A stretch of 64,000 nucleotides of DNA, taken from DTKD01 sp964494345 (GTDB lineage Bacteria; Armatimonadota; UBA5829). Positions 8,901 through 17,780 of this stretch are shown in pieces (the first letter of the stretch is position 1; every line of letters starts with the position of its first letter). The stretch lies in the NCBI GenBank assembly GCA_964494345.1, contig CAZBSI010000002.1:1-64000 (forward strand), in the 5' to 3' direction. The notes under the pieces were generated by a model. The model had not been told where the DNA came from and searched no databases. It saw nothing but the letters and a program-made list of their open reading frames with translations. The position numbers and the translations under genes were made by a program.

Positions 8901-10793
8901 GGTGGTCGTGCCATACTGAACCTGGGACGAGGCCGGCTGGTTTGTTGTCCAGGTGATCTTAGCCGAGTTTGCGGTTATATTCGTCGCGGTCACATTGGTG
9001 ATCGCAGGTGGTGCAAGTGTGGTAAATGTGAAGTCCTGAGACGTTGAAGAGCCATTTGTATTGGACGAAAGCACCCGGTAGTGATAGGTCACGCCAGGGG
9101 TAAGGCCTGTCAGATTCTGGCTGTGAGTCGTAACCAGACTGCTGTCAACCGGAGTCGATGAGCCGTAGCTTGTGGTAGGGCCATACTGCACCTGCGAGGT
9201 CGCCGGCTGGCTTGTTGTCCAGTTGATGGTGGCGGATGTGCCCGTTATGTTGTTGGCGCCAACTCCGGTGATGGTCGGAGGTACGACGCCGCCAAGCTGG
9301 AGGTCCGTCACGTACATATTGCCTGTAACCGCGCCGATAGCTACGTTTACGGTTTTGATGGCGTCCGGATATCCGGCCTGGGTTGCGATAACCGTGTAGG
9401 TTCCCGGCGGCACGTCGATAAACGCATAGAAGCCGGTTCCGTCGCATTCCTGTGTTTTGTTGACAGGCCCGACTATCTGGACAGAGGCTCCGTCCGCCCA
9501 TTTGCCATTGCTGTGATAGGTAACGGTGCCGCTGATATGACCCTTGGTCGGATTGGTCTTCCACGTCATTACCGGAACATCGGCCCAAGTGGGGTTGACT
9601 TCGTTTTTAAGTCGTGTGCCGAACGATGAAGCCCAGGTGCCGTTAATATAGGGCACTCTGTATGAATATCCGCAATAGCCCTGAGCGTAGTTGCCGCTGG
9701 GTGATGCGCTTCTGGTCATGTCGAGCTGCAGAAGCGAGTTATCTAAAGAGTTGAGATAGATGCCGGGACCGATATACATGTGCCGGTTCCCTTTTCGATC
9801 CTTCTCAAAGTTGATCCACTTCTTATAGTCATTTGGCAACGATGCATTGTTATAATAAGTCATCGGGACGGCAGCGTCGATTGTGCCGTCTTGCAGCCAC
9901 TGATCCCAGTCGCAGTAGACGTCATAATAAGGTCGTGTGGCCTGGAATGCCGCTCGAGTCGAAGCGGTCGGCGAAGGGTTCCAGGTAACGAACGCGCCGG
10001 TCTGCTTGACCCACGGTTTAACGGACTGGATTTTTGCGTAGACCTTGCGGACAACCGCGCTGACCTGGTCACGGCGCCACTGCTTCCACTGTTCGTTTGT
10101 GGAGGTTGGCTGGCCTGTCAGACCGTAACGTGCGTTGTAGCGAGCGACGCTGGTCGGGTTATAGCCCTGGTTATTGGCAGTAAACCTGATATAGTCGTAG
10201 TGAATGCCGTCTATATCGAAGTTAGTTACCAAATCCATCGCCACATCGACAGTATACTGTGCTGCCAGCGGATGACCGGGGTCAAACGCCTTGTCCCCAA
10301 CCTCTGCGCCTGCGGTATCCCGCGACGGCCAATAGTTGTCGAGGTTTGTAAGGCTGCCAGTTGGCGTGCTGCTGTGCTGACTATAGACAGCTCCGCCGCT
10401 GGTACGGAAAGCTACTATCCACGCATGCACTTCGATGCGTTTCTTGCCGCCGGTGGTGTCGTGTGCCGCATTGATGACGGCTTGAAGTGCGTTGAAAGTG
10501 GCGGGAGATAAGCCGGACATATACGGCTCGCCCATAGATGACGGATAGCAGGCGTCGCAGTTTCTTCTTACTTGAACAACTACTGCGTTGCAGTTGGCAT
10601 CGCGCAACTGACCGCCCTGTGAGGTGCCCGCAACGCCGAGCAATGTGTTTACCTGCGTCTGGTTCAGAATCCCCGTGCCCCAGGCATCCACCCAGAATGC
10701 ACGGAATTCATCGGCAGTTGCGGTCGTCGTCCACAACAAAGCGACTGCTGCTATGAGACCGAGCAGTCCGCCGTTTCTCCTTCGATTTAGCAA
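5973..10793 (-). CDS. Giant secreted GHL10-type glycoside hydrolase-like protein, FN3/Ig-like modular (paralogue 2)
   Basis: This is a 1,606-residue exported protein with the same plan as its neighbour at 1080-5762. It has a signal peptide (about 1-27), a GHL10 domain (about 28-405; DGIHYDYIRF) and a carboxypeptidase-regulatory-like domain (about 416-500). It then carries five FN3 domains (about 506-951), a golvesin-like domain (about 952-1095), two Ig-like repeats (about 1098-1312), an FN3-like unit and the C-terminal OB-type pair (about 1414-1606). The start is TTG with GGGAGG 7 bases upstream. Its FN3 number is higher (5 against 2) and its Ig number lower (2 against 4) than in the paralogue. 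It is probably an extracellular glycan-active enzyme; the substrate cannot be read from sequence. Confidence 0.85.
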   Translation of the reverse strand: MLNRRRNGGLLGLIAAVALLWTTTATADEFRAFWVDAWGTGILNQTQVNTLLGVAGTSQGGQLRDANCNAVVVQVRRNCDACYPSSMGEPYMSGLSPATFNALQAVINAAHDTTGGKKRIEVHAWIVAFRTSGGAVYSQHSSTPTGSLTNLDNYWPSRDTAGAEVGDKAFDPGHPLAAQYTVDVAMDLVTNFDIDGIHYDYIRFTANNQGYNPTSVARYNARYGLTGQPTSTNEQWKQWRRDQVSAVVRKVYAKIQSVKPWVKQTGAFVTWNPSPTASTRAAFQATRPYYDVYCDWDQWLQDGTIDAAVPMTYYNNASLPNDYKKWINFEKDRKGNRHMYIGPGIYLNSLDNSLLQLDMTRSASPSGNYAQGYCGYSYRVPYINGTWASSFGTRLKNEVNPTWADVPVMTWKTNPTKGHISGTVTYHSNGKWADGASVQIVGPVNKTQECDGTGFYAFIDVPPGTYTVIATQAGYPDAIKTVNVAIGAVTGNMYVTDLQLGGVVPPTITGVGANNITGTSATINWTTSQPATSQVQYGPTTSYGSSTPVDSSLVTTHSQNLTGLTPGVTYHYRVLSSNTNGSSTSQDFTFTTLAPPAITNVTATNITANSAKITWTTNQPASSQVQYGTTTSYGSTTPLDSTLVTAHTVNLTGLQSGTTYHYKVTSANTNGSTSSADFTFMTNGSIVISNVQTTNILATSATVTWTTNEACTSQVEYGTTTGYGSTTALDSSKVTSHSVNITALTPGTLYHFRVKSENTGGLSISNDYTFTTNSLPVISNVSVSDLTNTAATVKWLTNQPASTQVEYGTTTSYGSSTTLDPANVTSHSASLSGLTANTLYHYRVKSGNANGDAVSADYTFTTLGKPIISNVQATTTSTTATITWTTNHPSDSTVKYGLTTAYGSQGISPTYVTSHTITLTSLTAQKTYHYQCVSVNAYGTATSADYTFTTQTPVSEYVIDNLDPEWANTGSGAWSAGSVAAVPKIGADYLYYKGEETATRKCTWTPNLVDSGLYDVYAFYQKGTNRNPDVTYTLHYHGGQIDSPQNQKAEVANQGDWFLIAANKPFLAGTAGYLELTNASSDAAFVSADAARWVYKGPLDLIPPTVAISAPSVSITNGGPVTFTVTYSDDVGVDEITLKASDITAVNTGTARGTITVSGADNSTRTVTISNIKGNGTLAISIAAGTASDAVGNLAAAAGPSASFVVDNNPPLVYISAPSAPMTSAGPITYTITYDGASSISLDAESVYLDRSGSADATVTVSGTGSTVRTVTLSNIIGDGTLGISLAAATAVDAAGNPTAAIGPSATFVVDNTVPEMLSVTDEKYTTSTTSLKGWWEAVDTGSDIARYEYAIGTTAGGAQVKGWTDAGAATTATITGLSLNLTDTYYISVRAIDAAGLISDVMTSAGVRVATQVASIQEAKGLADGTVVALPSLPVSAKFADMFYISQPDRIAGIRVESADEVEAGQSVVVLGVIGIASTGERAILDAIVADSVAGDAVKPLLMVGKSIGGVAFNALTLGVIGGAGPNNIGVFVRIAGRLTNVNPDGFTLDDGSKVVDSSGIAGVKVWTGSSAGGATNVIVTGVVSCETVDGKIYPVILATDVINL

Positions 10794-11015
10794 GATTGCG
10801 CCTCCCTTTTTGACCCCTTAACAGGGTAGACATACTAATACTAATATACATGCAGCCCGCCCAGCGACAGGCATACATTCTCAGGGTAACCTCAAACTCA
10901 GCGGCTGTCAACTAGCAAATTTGCCGGGTATAAGCACGATATGAGCGCGAAAAGAGCTTGCGTGCTGTATATGGATCATTGAAGCTGATATACTCATTAT
11001 TGAGGTCAATACACA

Positions 11016-11642
11016 ATGAAAAAAGTGCAATTATTGGAAGATACGTGGGAGAAGAGAAGCAGCCGGGGGGCGCAAGAGTTCGCACGCACCATCGACATCG
11101 ACGAGGACTTTTATGCAGGCAAGATTTTCTTGGAACTTGATGAACTGCCGGCCGGATCCGCAATTATATTAAACGGACAGGAGCTTGGAACCACACTGCC
11201 GGGCAAGAGCAATCGCGTCAGCGCCGGCGATGCGATGCGACTGGGCAGAAACGAGCTGATAATTAGAACGTCTTCGGAGCCTGCCGGGGGGAAGTTGATA
11301 TCTTACGACAAAGTCTCAATATCAAGCATACGAATCGACCCTGAGGTAGTGGATAACGTAGCCAATGTGTGGATAACCATTAACGTGACTAATTACTCAA
11401 ACGAAGAGCATCCCGTGTTGGCGTCGGTGGTGGTATCGCAGGGCGATGTGCGTGAGAAAGTCGAGATATTTGAAGATATTCCGCTGTCCGGTGAGGCAAT
11501 TGAGGCGGTTATCAGGATCACAGACCCTTCTATGTGGACCAAAACCGAGACCGGGGAGACGCAGTATTTCGATTGCCTGATAGGTTTACAGATAGCAGGC
11601 GAAGTGATGGATGTGGCCGCCGTGCGGTTTGATATTGATTGA
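11016..11642 (+). CDS. Uncharacterised beta-rich protein resembling GH2 sugar-binding plus Ig-like domains
   Basis: This 208-residue protein has no signal peptide. The N-terminal half (about 20-100) looks like the jelly-roll sugar-binding domain of GH2 enzymes: residues around GSAIILNGQELG and LGRNELIIRT mimic the usual NG..LG and G.N.L.V.V pattern. The second half (about 100-208) resembles an Ig-like beta-sandwich. No TIM-barrel catalytic domain follows. The ATG has a modest GAGG upstream, and an extended -10 (TGA TATACT, 10986-10994) sits in front. Function is unknown; it may be a stand-alone structural relic of a GH2 enzyme. Confidence 0.65.
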   Translation: MKKVQLLEDTWEKRSSRGAQEFARTIDIDEDFYAGKIFLELDELPAGSAIILNGQELGTTLPGKSNRVSAGDAMRLGRNELIIRTSSEPAGGKLISYDKVSISSIRIDPEVVDNVANVWITINVTNYSNEEHPVLASVVVSQGDVREKVEIFEDIPLSGEAIEAVIRITDPSMWTKTETGETQYFDCLIGLQIAGEVMDVAAVRFDID

Positions 11643-11690
11643 AGAGAAACGGCCGAATCGGACTTCGAACCTCGGATATCGGACTCCGGA

Positions 11691-11868
11691 AAAAGCAGAT
11701 TTCTCACTGCGTTCGAAATGACAGGGTGGGTGTTCGAAATGACGGGGTGGGTGCTCGAAATGACGGGAATGCTGGTTTTGAGGTGGCAATTCGGAGATTG
11801 CCACCTATCTATTTGCCACAACCGACAACCGAAAACCGTCAACCGACAACCGACAACCGACAACCATA
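11691..11868. repeat. Composite repeat block: families A, C and the ACCGACA tandem (B)
   Basis: The block holds a full family A unit (11691-11722) followed by two truncated copies (TTCGAAATGAC and CTCGAAATGAC). A family C palindrome (11781-11806) and a run of AACCGACA-type decamers (about 11818-11868) follow. No gene is supported between 11643 and 11887. Confidence 0.85.
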
Positions 11869-11887
11869 ACTGGCTACATTATATATA

Positions 11888-12952
11888 CTAATCCGCCTCG
11901 GGATAACTGCCCAGAACCCTGACAAACAACGCCATTTGATCGAGTTCTTTTAAGGCTGCCTGCAGGTTATCGTCGGCCTCATGACCCTGGCAGTCTGCGA
12001 AGAATATGTATTCCCAGGGCATCTGTTTTGTGGGGCGGGATTCGATCATCGTCAGGTTGACGCCGTGATTGTCGAAGACCCGCAGGGAGTTGTAAAGCGA
12101 GCCTGCCTTGTGGGGCACGGCATATACCACTGAAGTCTTGTCTTTGCCGCTGGGTTGAGGTTTGGAATAGCCCACCACCAGGAATCTGGTCTTGTTGTGC
12201 GGGTTGTCCTCTATGCCATCGGCAAGCACGTTGAGATGATACTCCTTAGCAGCCAGGGCGCTTGCGATAGCTGCGGAACTCGGATAACCCTCGCACATTT
12301 TCGCAGCCTTGGAGGTGCTTGATACCTCCAACACCTCCACCCCCGGCAGATGACTTGCCAACCAGTTGCGACACTGCGCAATCGCTGTTCCGATAGAGTA
12401 GACCCTCTTTACTTGCGATATATCATCACCGCTGGACAACAAATTGTGCGAGATCGGAGCGTTGATCTCGGCGCATATCCGCAGGTCGGATAATAGAAAC
12501 ATATCCAACGTGTGGTTTATCACCCCTTCTGTGGAGTTCTCGACAGGCACGACGCCGTAGTTGGTATCCCTGCGTTCGACAGAGTTGAAAACGTCGGGGA
12601 TAGTGTTGCAGGCGGCAAAGTCGGTGGAATCCCCGAACTTCAGGATGCTGGCCATGTGCGTGTGGCTTCCAGCCGGGCCGAAATAAGCGACGGATATCGG
12701 TTTTTCGAGCGCACGACACGCCGATATTACCTCCCTGAATATCGCGCTTATAGCCTTATCAGCCAAAGGGCCTTTGTTGTTTCGCAATACCCCACTGAGC
12801 ACCTGAACCTCCCGCTCCGGCGCGAAGATGCTCTTGGAATCCTTGGTTTTTCTTTTGCCGATCTCAATGGCGCACTCTGCACGCCTGTTGATCATCTCGA
12901 CAAGCTGTTTGTCGATGCTGTCGATCTCGTTGCGAATGTCGGATATGTTCAT
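11888..12952 (-). CDS. pheA: Bifunctional chorismate mutase / prephenate dehydratase (P-protein)
   Basis: This 354-residue enzyme converts chorismate to prephenate and prephenate to phenylpyruvate for phenylalanine synthesis. An AroQ chorismate mutase helix domain (1-88, IRNEIDSIDKQLVEMINRRAE) precedes the dehydratase domain (about 92-270) with FGPAGSHTHMA, VPVENSTEGVI and the TRF motif. A C-terminal ACT domain (about 280-350) contains the ESRPT motif that senses phenylalanine. The ATG has AGAGGA upstream. The gene stands alone, between repeat blocks. Confidence 0.95.
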   Translation of the reverse strand: MNISDIRNEIDSIDKQLVEMINRRAECAIEIGKRKTKDSKSIFAPEREVQVLSGVLRNNKGPLADKAISAIFREVISACRALEKPISVAYFGPAGSHTHMASILKFGDSTDFAACNTIPDVFNSVERRDTNYGVVPVENSTEGVINHTLDMFLLSDLRICAEINAPISHNLLSSGDDISQVKRVYSIGTAIAQCRNWLASHLPGVEVLEVSSTSKAAKMCEGYPSSAAIASALAAKEYHLNVLADGIEDNPHNKTRFLVVGYSKPQPSGKDKTSVVYAVPHKAGSLYNSLRVFDNHGVNLTMIESRPTKQMPWEYIFFADCQGHEADDNLQAALKELDQMALFVRVLGSYPEAD

Positions 12953-13055
12953 AGGGTCCTCTATAGCCAGGATAGTATTTGCAATGTATTGTTGTGATAG
13001 CTACTTAAGATTGTTTGTACGTGTGATGGTGAAATACCTGCTGAAGGGGAAGGGA

Positions 13056-13290
13056 AAGAGAAAAAAGCAGATTTCTCGCATTATTGAGAAAACGCGAAAA
13101 CGCGAAAGAAGCGAAAGCCAGAAATAACGATATGGTATCGTAACATAGGGAGCCTGAGAATGTTCGATCGGACTTCAAACCGCGGATATCGGATTCCGGA
13201 AAAAGCAGATTTCTCGCTGCGCTCGAAATGACATCGGGTTGTGACGTGATCCTGCGACTTCGCGCAGGATGACCAAAAATGGGGCGCAGG
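13056..13290. repeat. Composite repeat block in the pheA-glmU intergenic region
   Basis: The block contains a partial family A unit (13056-13085), a family F run of CGAAA-type units (GCGAAAACGCGAAAG, 13085-13125), a full family A unit (13201-13232) and a family D unit (CTGCGACTTCGCGCAGGATGAC, about 13252-13273). No gene is supported across 12953-13389 apart from the promoter at its right end. Confidence 0.8.
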
Positions 13291-13350
13291 GTGATTATAG
13301 TTAGGGCGCAGGGTGACATCGTAGCCCACTGACCCGGTTTCTGATGATTC

Positions 13351-13359
13351 TGTTATAAT
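13351..13359 (+). promoter_or_regulatory. Extended -10 promoter of glmU-prs-pth
   Basis: TGT TATAAT is a perfect extended -10 element about 30 bases before the glmU GTG. The -35 region is weak (CTGACC at 19 bases), as often seen with extended -10 promoters. Confidence 0.55.
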
Positions 13360-13389
13360 AGTCCAGCTAATGCAAATAAGGAGCGAGCG

Positions 13390-14319
13390 GTGGAGAATAA
13401 ATTTGCGGCGGTTATTATGGCTGCGGGCAAAAGTACAAGAATGAAATCCGCGCTGCCGAAGGCGGCTCATAAGATATGCGGCAAAGCTATGGCCAGGCAT
13501 ATCATAGATGCTTGCAAAGATGTTGGAGTCGAAAACATTGTCTGTGTGGTAGGCCACGAGGCGGAAAAGGTGCGCAACGCCCTCGGAGAGGATGTCGCCT
13601 ACGCGTTGCAATCCCAGCAACTTGGAACAGGCCACGCTATGATGCAGGCTATGCCGCATATAAACAGCAATAGCATAGTTGTGCTGCCCGCCGACACACC
13701 CTTGATAACCCCGCAGGCTATCAAAACGCTGATCGAAACCCATATAGCCGAATCCAACGCTGCAACCCTTTTGACCGCGGTGCTGGAAGATGCATCGCAC
13801 TACGGCCGGGTGGTGCGCAATGTGGACGGCTCGGTGCTGAGTATATGCGAGGCAAAAGATGCCGACGAGGCCACTTTGGCAATTAAAGAGATCAATACTT
13901 CTATATACTGTTTCGATGCCGATTTACTCGCTGCTAATCTCAAACAACTCAAAACTGATAATGTGCAGGGTGAGTACTATCTAACCGATGTGATTGAACT
14001 GCTTAACAAAGCTGGCCACAGGGTCGGCGCGGTGGTGGCGGAGAATTCATCGGATACGCTCGGGATAAATAACCGCATCGAACTGGCCGAAGCCACGGCT
14101 GTAATGCGCCGGCGGATTCTCGATAAACTGATGCTGTCCGGGGTAACGATCGTCGATCCGCAGACGACTTATATCGACTGCGATGTCGAGATAGGACAGG
14201 ATACGATAATACATCCATGCACGATAATAGAATCCGGCAGCCGAATAGGGGCGAACTGCGAAATTGGGCCGTTTGCAAGGCTGGCGGGCGTTACCATAGC
14301 GGACAATTCCGCACGATAG
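13390..14319 (+). CDS. glmU: GlmU-type UDP-N-acetylglucosamine pyrophosphorylase, short form
   Basis: This is a 309-residue uridylyltransferase that makes UDP-GlcNAc for peptidoglycan. The nucleotidyltransferase domain (about 4-240) shows MAAGKSTRMKSALPKAAH, ADTPL, YLTDVI and GINNRIELAEA, close to the family consensus. Only about 55 residues of the left-handed beta-helix are present (255-309), so the acetyltransferase half of the usual 450-residue protein is missing. The next gene begins 10 bases later, leaving no room for it. The start is GTG with AAGGAG 6 bases upstream. Gene order glmU-prs-pth matches Bacillus, supporting the identity. Glucosamine-1-phosphate acetylation must be done by another protein, or this is a truncated copy. 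Confidence 0.85.
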   Translation: MENKFAAVIMAAGKSTRMKSALPKAAHKICGKAMARHIIDACKDVGVENIVCVVGHEAEKVRNALGEDVAYALQSQQLGTGHAMMQAMPHINSNSIVVLPADTPLITPQAIKTLIETHIAESNAATLLTAVLEDASHYGRVVRNVDGSVLSICEAKDADEATLAIKEINTSIYCFDADLLAANLKQLKTDNVQGEYYLTDVIELLNKAGHRVGAVVAENSSDTLGINNRIELAEATAVMRRRILDKLMLSGVTIVDPQTTYIDCDVEIGQDTIIHPCTIIESGSRIGANCEIGPFARLAGVTIADNSAR

Positions 14320-14328
14320 AGGTCATAA

Positions 14329-15285
14329 ATGAACGAGTTGAAGCTCTTTTCGGGGACGGCGAACCCGGAACTCGCACAAAAGATCGCCAATAAGCTGGGT
14401 ATTGAACTGGGAGATCTGACTATCAGGAGGTTCGCGGACGGAGAGGTCCACGCGAAAGCCAATCAGAGCGTGAGAGGCTGCGACGCGTTTATCGTGCAGA
14501 GCTGTCAGACGCCGGTCAACGACCATTTAATGGAGCTGTTGGTCATTATTGACTCGTTCAGGCGCGCATCGGTGCGCCGCGTTACGGTTGTGATGCCGTA
14601 TTTCTGCTACTCCCGGCAGGATAAGAAACTGAAACCCCGCGAGCCTGTCACCGCCAAACTGGTGGCAAACCTGTTAACCACAGCCGGAGCGAACCGCGTG
14701 TTAACGATGGATTTGCACTCAGGTCAGATTATGGGATTCTTCGATATTCCTGTGGATCACCTCTACTCCGGTCCGATTATCGCTGGTCATATAAAGGAAA
14801 ACATCCCGCTGGATAACGCCGTGGTCGTATCGCCGGACGTCGGCGGGGTTACGAGGGCAAGAGCGCTCGCTGAGGTGCTCGGTACCCCTATCGCCATAAT
14901 CATAAAACGCCGACCTGAGCCTAACAGGGCGGAAGTGACGGAGATAATAGGGGATGTGGCGGGGAAGACCGCTATTATGTTCGACGATATGATCGACACG
15001 GGCGGCTCGATTATCAGCGGAGCCGAGGCGCTGCTTGCGCGCGGAACTTCTGAAGTATATGCGGCGTGCGCACACGGGCTTCTTTCCGGGGACGCAGTCG
15101 CACGCCTGGCCGCAAGCCCAATTAAGAAGCTGATTATGACTGATACCATTCCCCTACCCCCAGGTGCGGATGGCAAAATCGCTGTGGTATCGGTTTCTGA
15201 GTTGCTTGCCGACGCCATACAGAGGATTCACTCCGAATCCAGCATCAGCGAGATATTCGACACGGTATGGAAGGCCCGATCGTGA
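14329..15285 (+). CDS. prs: Ribose-phosphate pyrophosphokinase
   Basis: This 318-residue enzyme makes PRPP from ribose 5-phosphate and ATP for nucleotide, histidine and tryptophan synthesis. The N-terminal region has FSGTANPELAQ and RFADGEVHAK, the ATP site has YSRQDKK, and the PRPP-binding loop is FDDMIDTGGS (about 220-230). Length is typical. It starts 10 bases after glmU and its stop is overlapped by the GTG of pth, so the three genes form one operon. Confidence 0.96.
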   Translation: MNELKLFSGTANPELAQKIANKLGIELGDLTIRRFADGEVHAKANQSVRGCDAFIVQSCQTPVNDHLMELLVIIDSFRRASVRRVTVVMPYFCYSRQDKKLKPREPVTAKLVANLLTTAGANRVLTMDLHSGQIMGFFDIPVDHLYSGPIIAGHIKENIPLDNAVVVSPDVGGVTRARALAEVLGTPIAIIIKRRPEPNRAEVTEIIGDVAGKTAIMFDDMIDTGGSIISGAEALLARGTSEVYAACAHGLLSGDAVARLAASPIKKLIMTDTIPLPPGADGKIAVVSVSELLADAIQRIHSESSISEIFDTVWKARS

Positions 15286-15842
15286 GGATGATAGTCGGGC
15301 TGGGCAACCCAGGCAGGACATACGCGCACACCCGGCATAACGTCGGGTTCGATATACTCGATATCTTCGCCAAAAAACATCACGTGCGGATATTGAGCCG
15401 TCAGGCAAAAGCGTTGGTCGGCAGTTTTGAGTTTTATGGCGAGCAGATCCTATTGGTCAAACCACAGACCTTTATGAACGAAAGCGGCCAGGCCGTAGGG
15501 ACGCTGGTGCGAAAGCACAACCTCGATACGGACGATGTGCTGGTTATTTACGATGACCTTGATTTGCCCCTCGGTAAAATACGTATCCGCATGCGAGGCT
15601 CGTCGGGCGGACATAAGGGAATGAGGTCGATAATATCGCATTTGCACTCGGAGGACTTTCCGCGGATACGAATTGGTATAGGCCGCAGCGGCGAGGCGAT
15701 TGATCATGTGCTGTCTCGATTTAGCCGCAAGGATAAGCAGATAATGGACGTCACCCTGCAGCAGGCCGCAGATGCGCTGGATATGATCCTGCAAGAAGGC
15801 ATTGAGGTCGCGATGAACAGGTATAACCGGGCGGAAGAATAA
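15282..15842 (+). CDS. pth: Peptidyl-tRNA hydrolase
   Basis: This 186-residue enzyme recycles peptidyl-tRNA that drops off ribosomes. The core motif IVGLGNPG is followed by the catalytic histidine in THRHNVGF-like sequence (TRHNVGFDILD), by KPQTFMNESG and by DDLDLPLGKIR. The GTG at 15282 overlaps the prs stop (GTGA) and has GGAAGG 8 bases upstream; it places the conserved motif at the very N-terminus, as usual. An ATG at 15267 would add five atypical residues. Confidence 0.95.
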   Translation: MRMIVGLGNPGRTYAHTRHNVGFDILDIFAKKHHVRILSRQAKALVGSFEFYGEQILLVKPQTFMNESGQAVGTLVRKHNLDTDDVLVIYDDLDLPLGKIRIRMRGSSGGHKGMRSIISHLHSEDFPRIRIGIGRSGEAIDHVLSRFSRKDKQIMDVTLQQAADALDMILQEGIEVAMNRYNRAEE

Positions 15843-15845
15843 GCA

Positions 15846-17780
15846 GTGAGCAGCGACCAACCCACCACTAAGCAGGTCAAACCCACAGGGGTAAGGGCGA
15901 GAGTTATAGTGCTCTCGGTTCCTTTAATCGTGTTGAACGCGTTCTGGTTGTTCGCCAACTGGGGCGTGTCGGGTTACGATTCCAGCCAGAGCTTCGCCAC
16001 AATAATCTCGCTGTTTTATAATGTCATCTTCTGCATGGTCGGAATGCTGATTATCAACGCATTTCTGAAGCGATTTCTGCCCAAACTCGCGTTTACCTCT
16101 TCTGAACTTGTAGTTCTATATGTGTTGTTAACTATCGGCAGCGTGATGGCCGGGCACGATTCGACGCAGCTTCTGTGGCCTATGCTGGCGTATACGGCGT
16201 GGTTCGCGTCATCGGGCAATCAGTGGGATCGCTTCACGGAGTATCTGCCGCGATCCCTGACGGTTCAGGATAAGAATCTGCTGAAGGATTTTTTCCTCGG
16301 CAATTCGACCCTCTACACCTGGGAGCATATATCTCTGTGGCTGGTGCCGGTGCTGCTGTGGACTATCGTGGTAGTGACGATGACGCTGGTTATGCTGTGT
16401 ATTCTGGCGTTGCTGGCGGACAGGTGGACGAGGCAGGAAAAATTAGCTTATCCTAACATCCAGCTTCCGGTGGCGATGCTCGAAGAGAGCGGGGCGCTGT
16501 TCAAGAACCGGCTTATGTGGGTGGGGTTGGCGATTGCGGCAGGGATGAACCTGATGAACGGCCTGCACCTGCTTTATCCGAACGTGCCCGGATCAGGAGG
16601 GGCATTTTTTAACCTGGGGGAACTGGTGCGGTCGAGGCCGTGGAGCGCAATCGGCTATACCCCTGTGGCTGTTTTCCCGTTTGCAGTTGGAATGTCGTTT
16701 TTTATCCCGCTTGATCTTTCCTTTTCACTGTGGTTTTTCTATGTTGTCACCAAGATGAGCCGGGTGGTTGGGGATATGGCGGGGTTTACGGCTAACCCGC
16801 GATTCCCATACCCTATTGAGCAATCCGCCGGGGCGTGGATAGGGCTGGTTATAGTGGCATTGTGGGCGAGCAGGTTCGCGTTAAAAGAGCAATTTCATAG
16901 AGCGATGATCGGAGATAAGCGTACCAGCGCCGATGTGATGGCGCCTCGGACAGCGGTTATGGGGTTGGTGTTCGGCTCGATGCTGCTGATCGTGATGGGG
17001 CGAATGGTCGGCGTGCCGCCGCTTATCAGCGCGATATTTTTGATTTTGGTCTATGCAATCGGGGTCGGGATGGCGAGGATACGGGCTGAACTTGGGCCGC
17101 CATCGCACGATTTTTTGAGCGACCCAACGCTGATGATGACCACGGTGGCGGGTTCTTCGGGCATAGGTATGCCGGTGCTGACTGTGCTTATACTGGTAAA
17201 CTCTCTGAACCGTGGGTATCGCGCGCATCCTATGCCGAGTATGCTCGAAGGCTTCGTAATGTTTTTCAGAAGAGGGCTTTCAGCGCGCAGGTTGATATTC
17301 GGGATTGTGCTGGCGGTGATTGTGGGCACTATATCGTCTGCGTGGGCGCATTATTATTTCTGCTATAAATACGGTGCGGCGATATGGGGTGAGCAGGCGC
17401 AGTGTCGATGGTTTTTCGATAGGTTGACAGGTTGGGGAGTGAACCCGCGAGGGCCGGATGGCGCCGGGATTACGGCGATGCTGACCGGCGGTGCGGTGAC
17501 ATTCGGACTTATGGCGCTGAGGTTCCGGCTGCCGTGGTGTCCGCTGCATCCTGCGGGGTATGCGCTGTCGTTAAGCCCGTGGAACGCAACGTGGTATTCG
17601 ACTTCGGTGCTGGTGGGGTGGCTGATAAAGTTGATTATTATGCGCTACGGCGGCCTGAGGTTGTATCGCATCGCTTTGCCGTTTTTTATGGGGTTGGTGC
17701 TGGGGGACTTGCTGATGGGGGCGATCTGGAGCCTGCTGGGAATAACGCTGAAAATGCATATGTTCAGGTTTTTGCTTTAA
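15846..17780 (+). CDS. Large polytopic membrane protein, DUF6785/DUF6784 type
   Basis: This 644-residue integral membrane protein has about 12-14 hydrophobic helices and resembles the DUF6785/DUF6784 proteins common in Armatimonadota and Planctomycetes, distantly like oligopeptide transporters. Visible family-like features are the HDSTQLLWPML segment after helix 3, the RWTRQEKLAYPNIQLPVAML loop region and ELGPPSHDF near residue 420. The start is GTG, 3 bases after pth, so it is co-transcribed with glmU-prs-pth. The substrate is unknown. The link with cell-wall and translation genes is positional only. Confidence 0.7.
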   Translation: MSSDQPTTKQVKPTGVRARVIVLSVPLIVLNAFWLFANWGVSGYDSSQSFATIISLFYNVIFCMVGMLIINAFLKRFLPKLAFTSSELVVLYVLLTIGSVMAGHDSTQLLWPMLAYTAWFASSGNQWDRFTEYLPRSLTVQDKNLLKDFFLGNSTLYTWEHISLWLVPVLLWTIVVVTMTLVMLCILALLADRWTRQEKLAYPNIQLPVAMLEESGALFKNRLMWVGLAIAAGMNLMNGLHLLYPNVPGSGGAFFNLGELVRSRPWSAIGYTPVAVFPFAVGMSFFIPLDLSFSLWFFYVVTKMSRVVGDMAGFTANPRFPYPIEQSAGAWIGLVIVALWASRFALKEQFHRAMIGDKRTSADVMAPRTAVMGLVFGSMLLIVMGRMVGVPPLISAIFLILVYAIGVGMARIRAELGPPSHDFLSDPTLMMTTVAGSSGIGMPVLTVLILVNSLNRGYRAHPMPSMLEGFVMFFRRGLSARRLIFGIVLAVIVGTISSAWAHYYFCYKYGAAIWGEQAQCRWFFDRLTGWGVNPRGPDGAGITAMLTGGAVTFGLMALRFRLPWCPLHPAGYALSLSPWNATWYSTSVLVGWLIKLIIMRYGGLRLYRIALPFFMGLVLGDLLMGAIWSLLGITLKMHMFRFLL

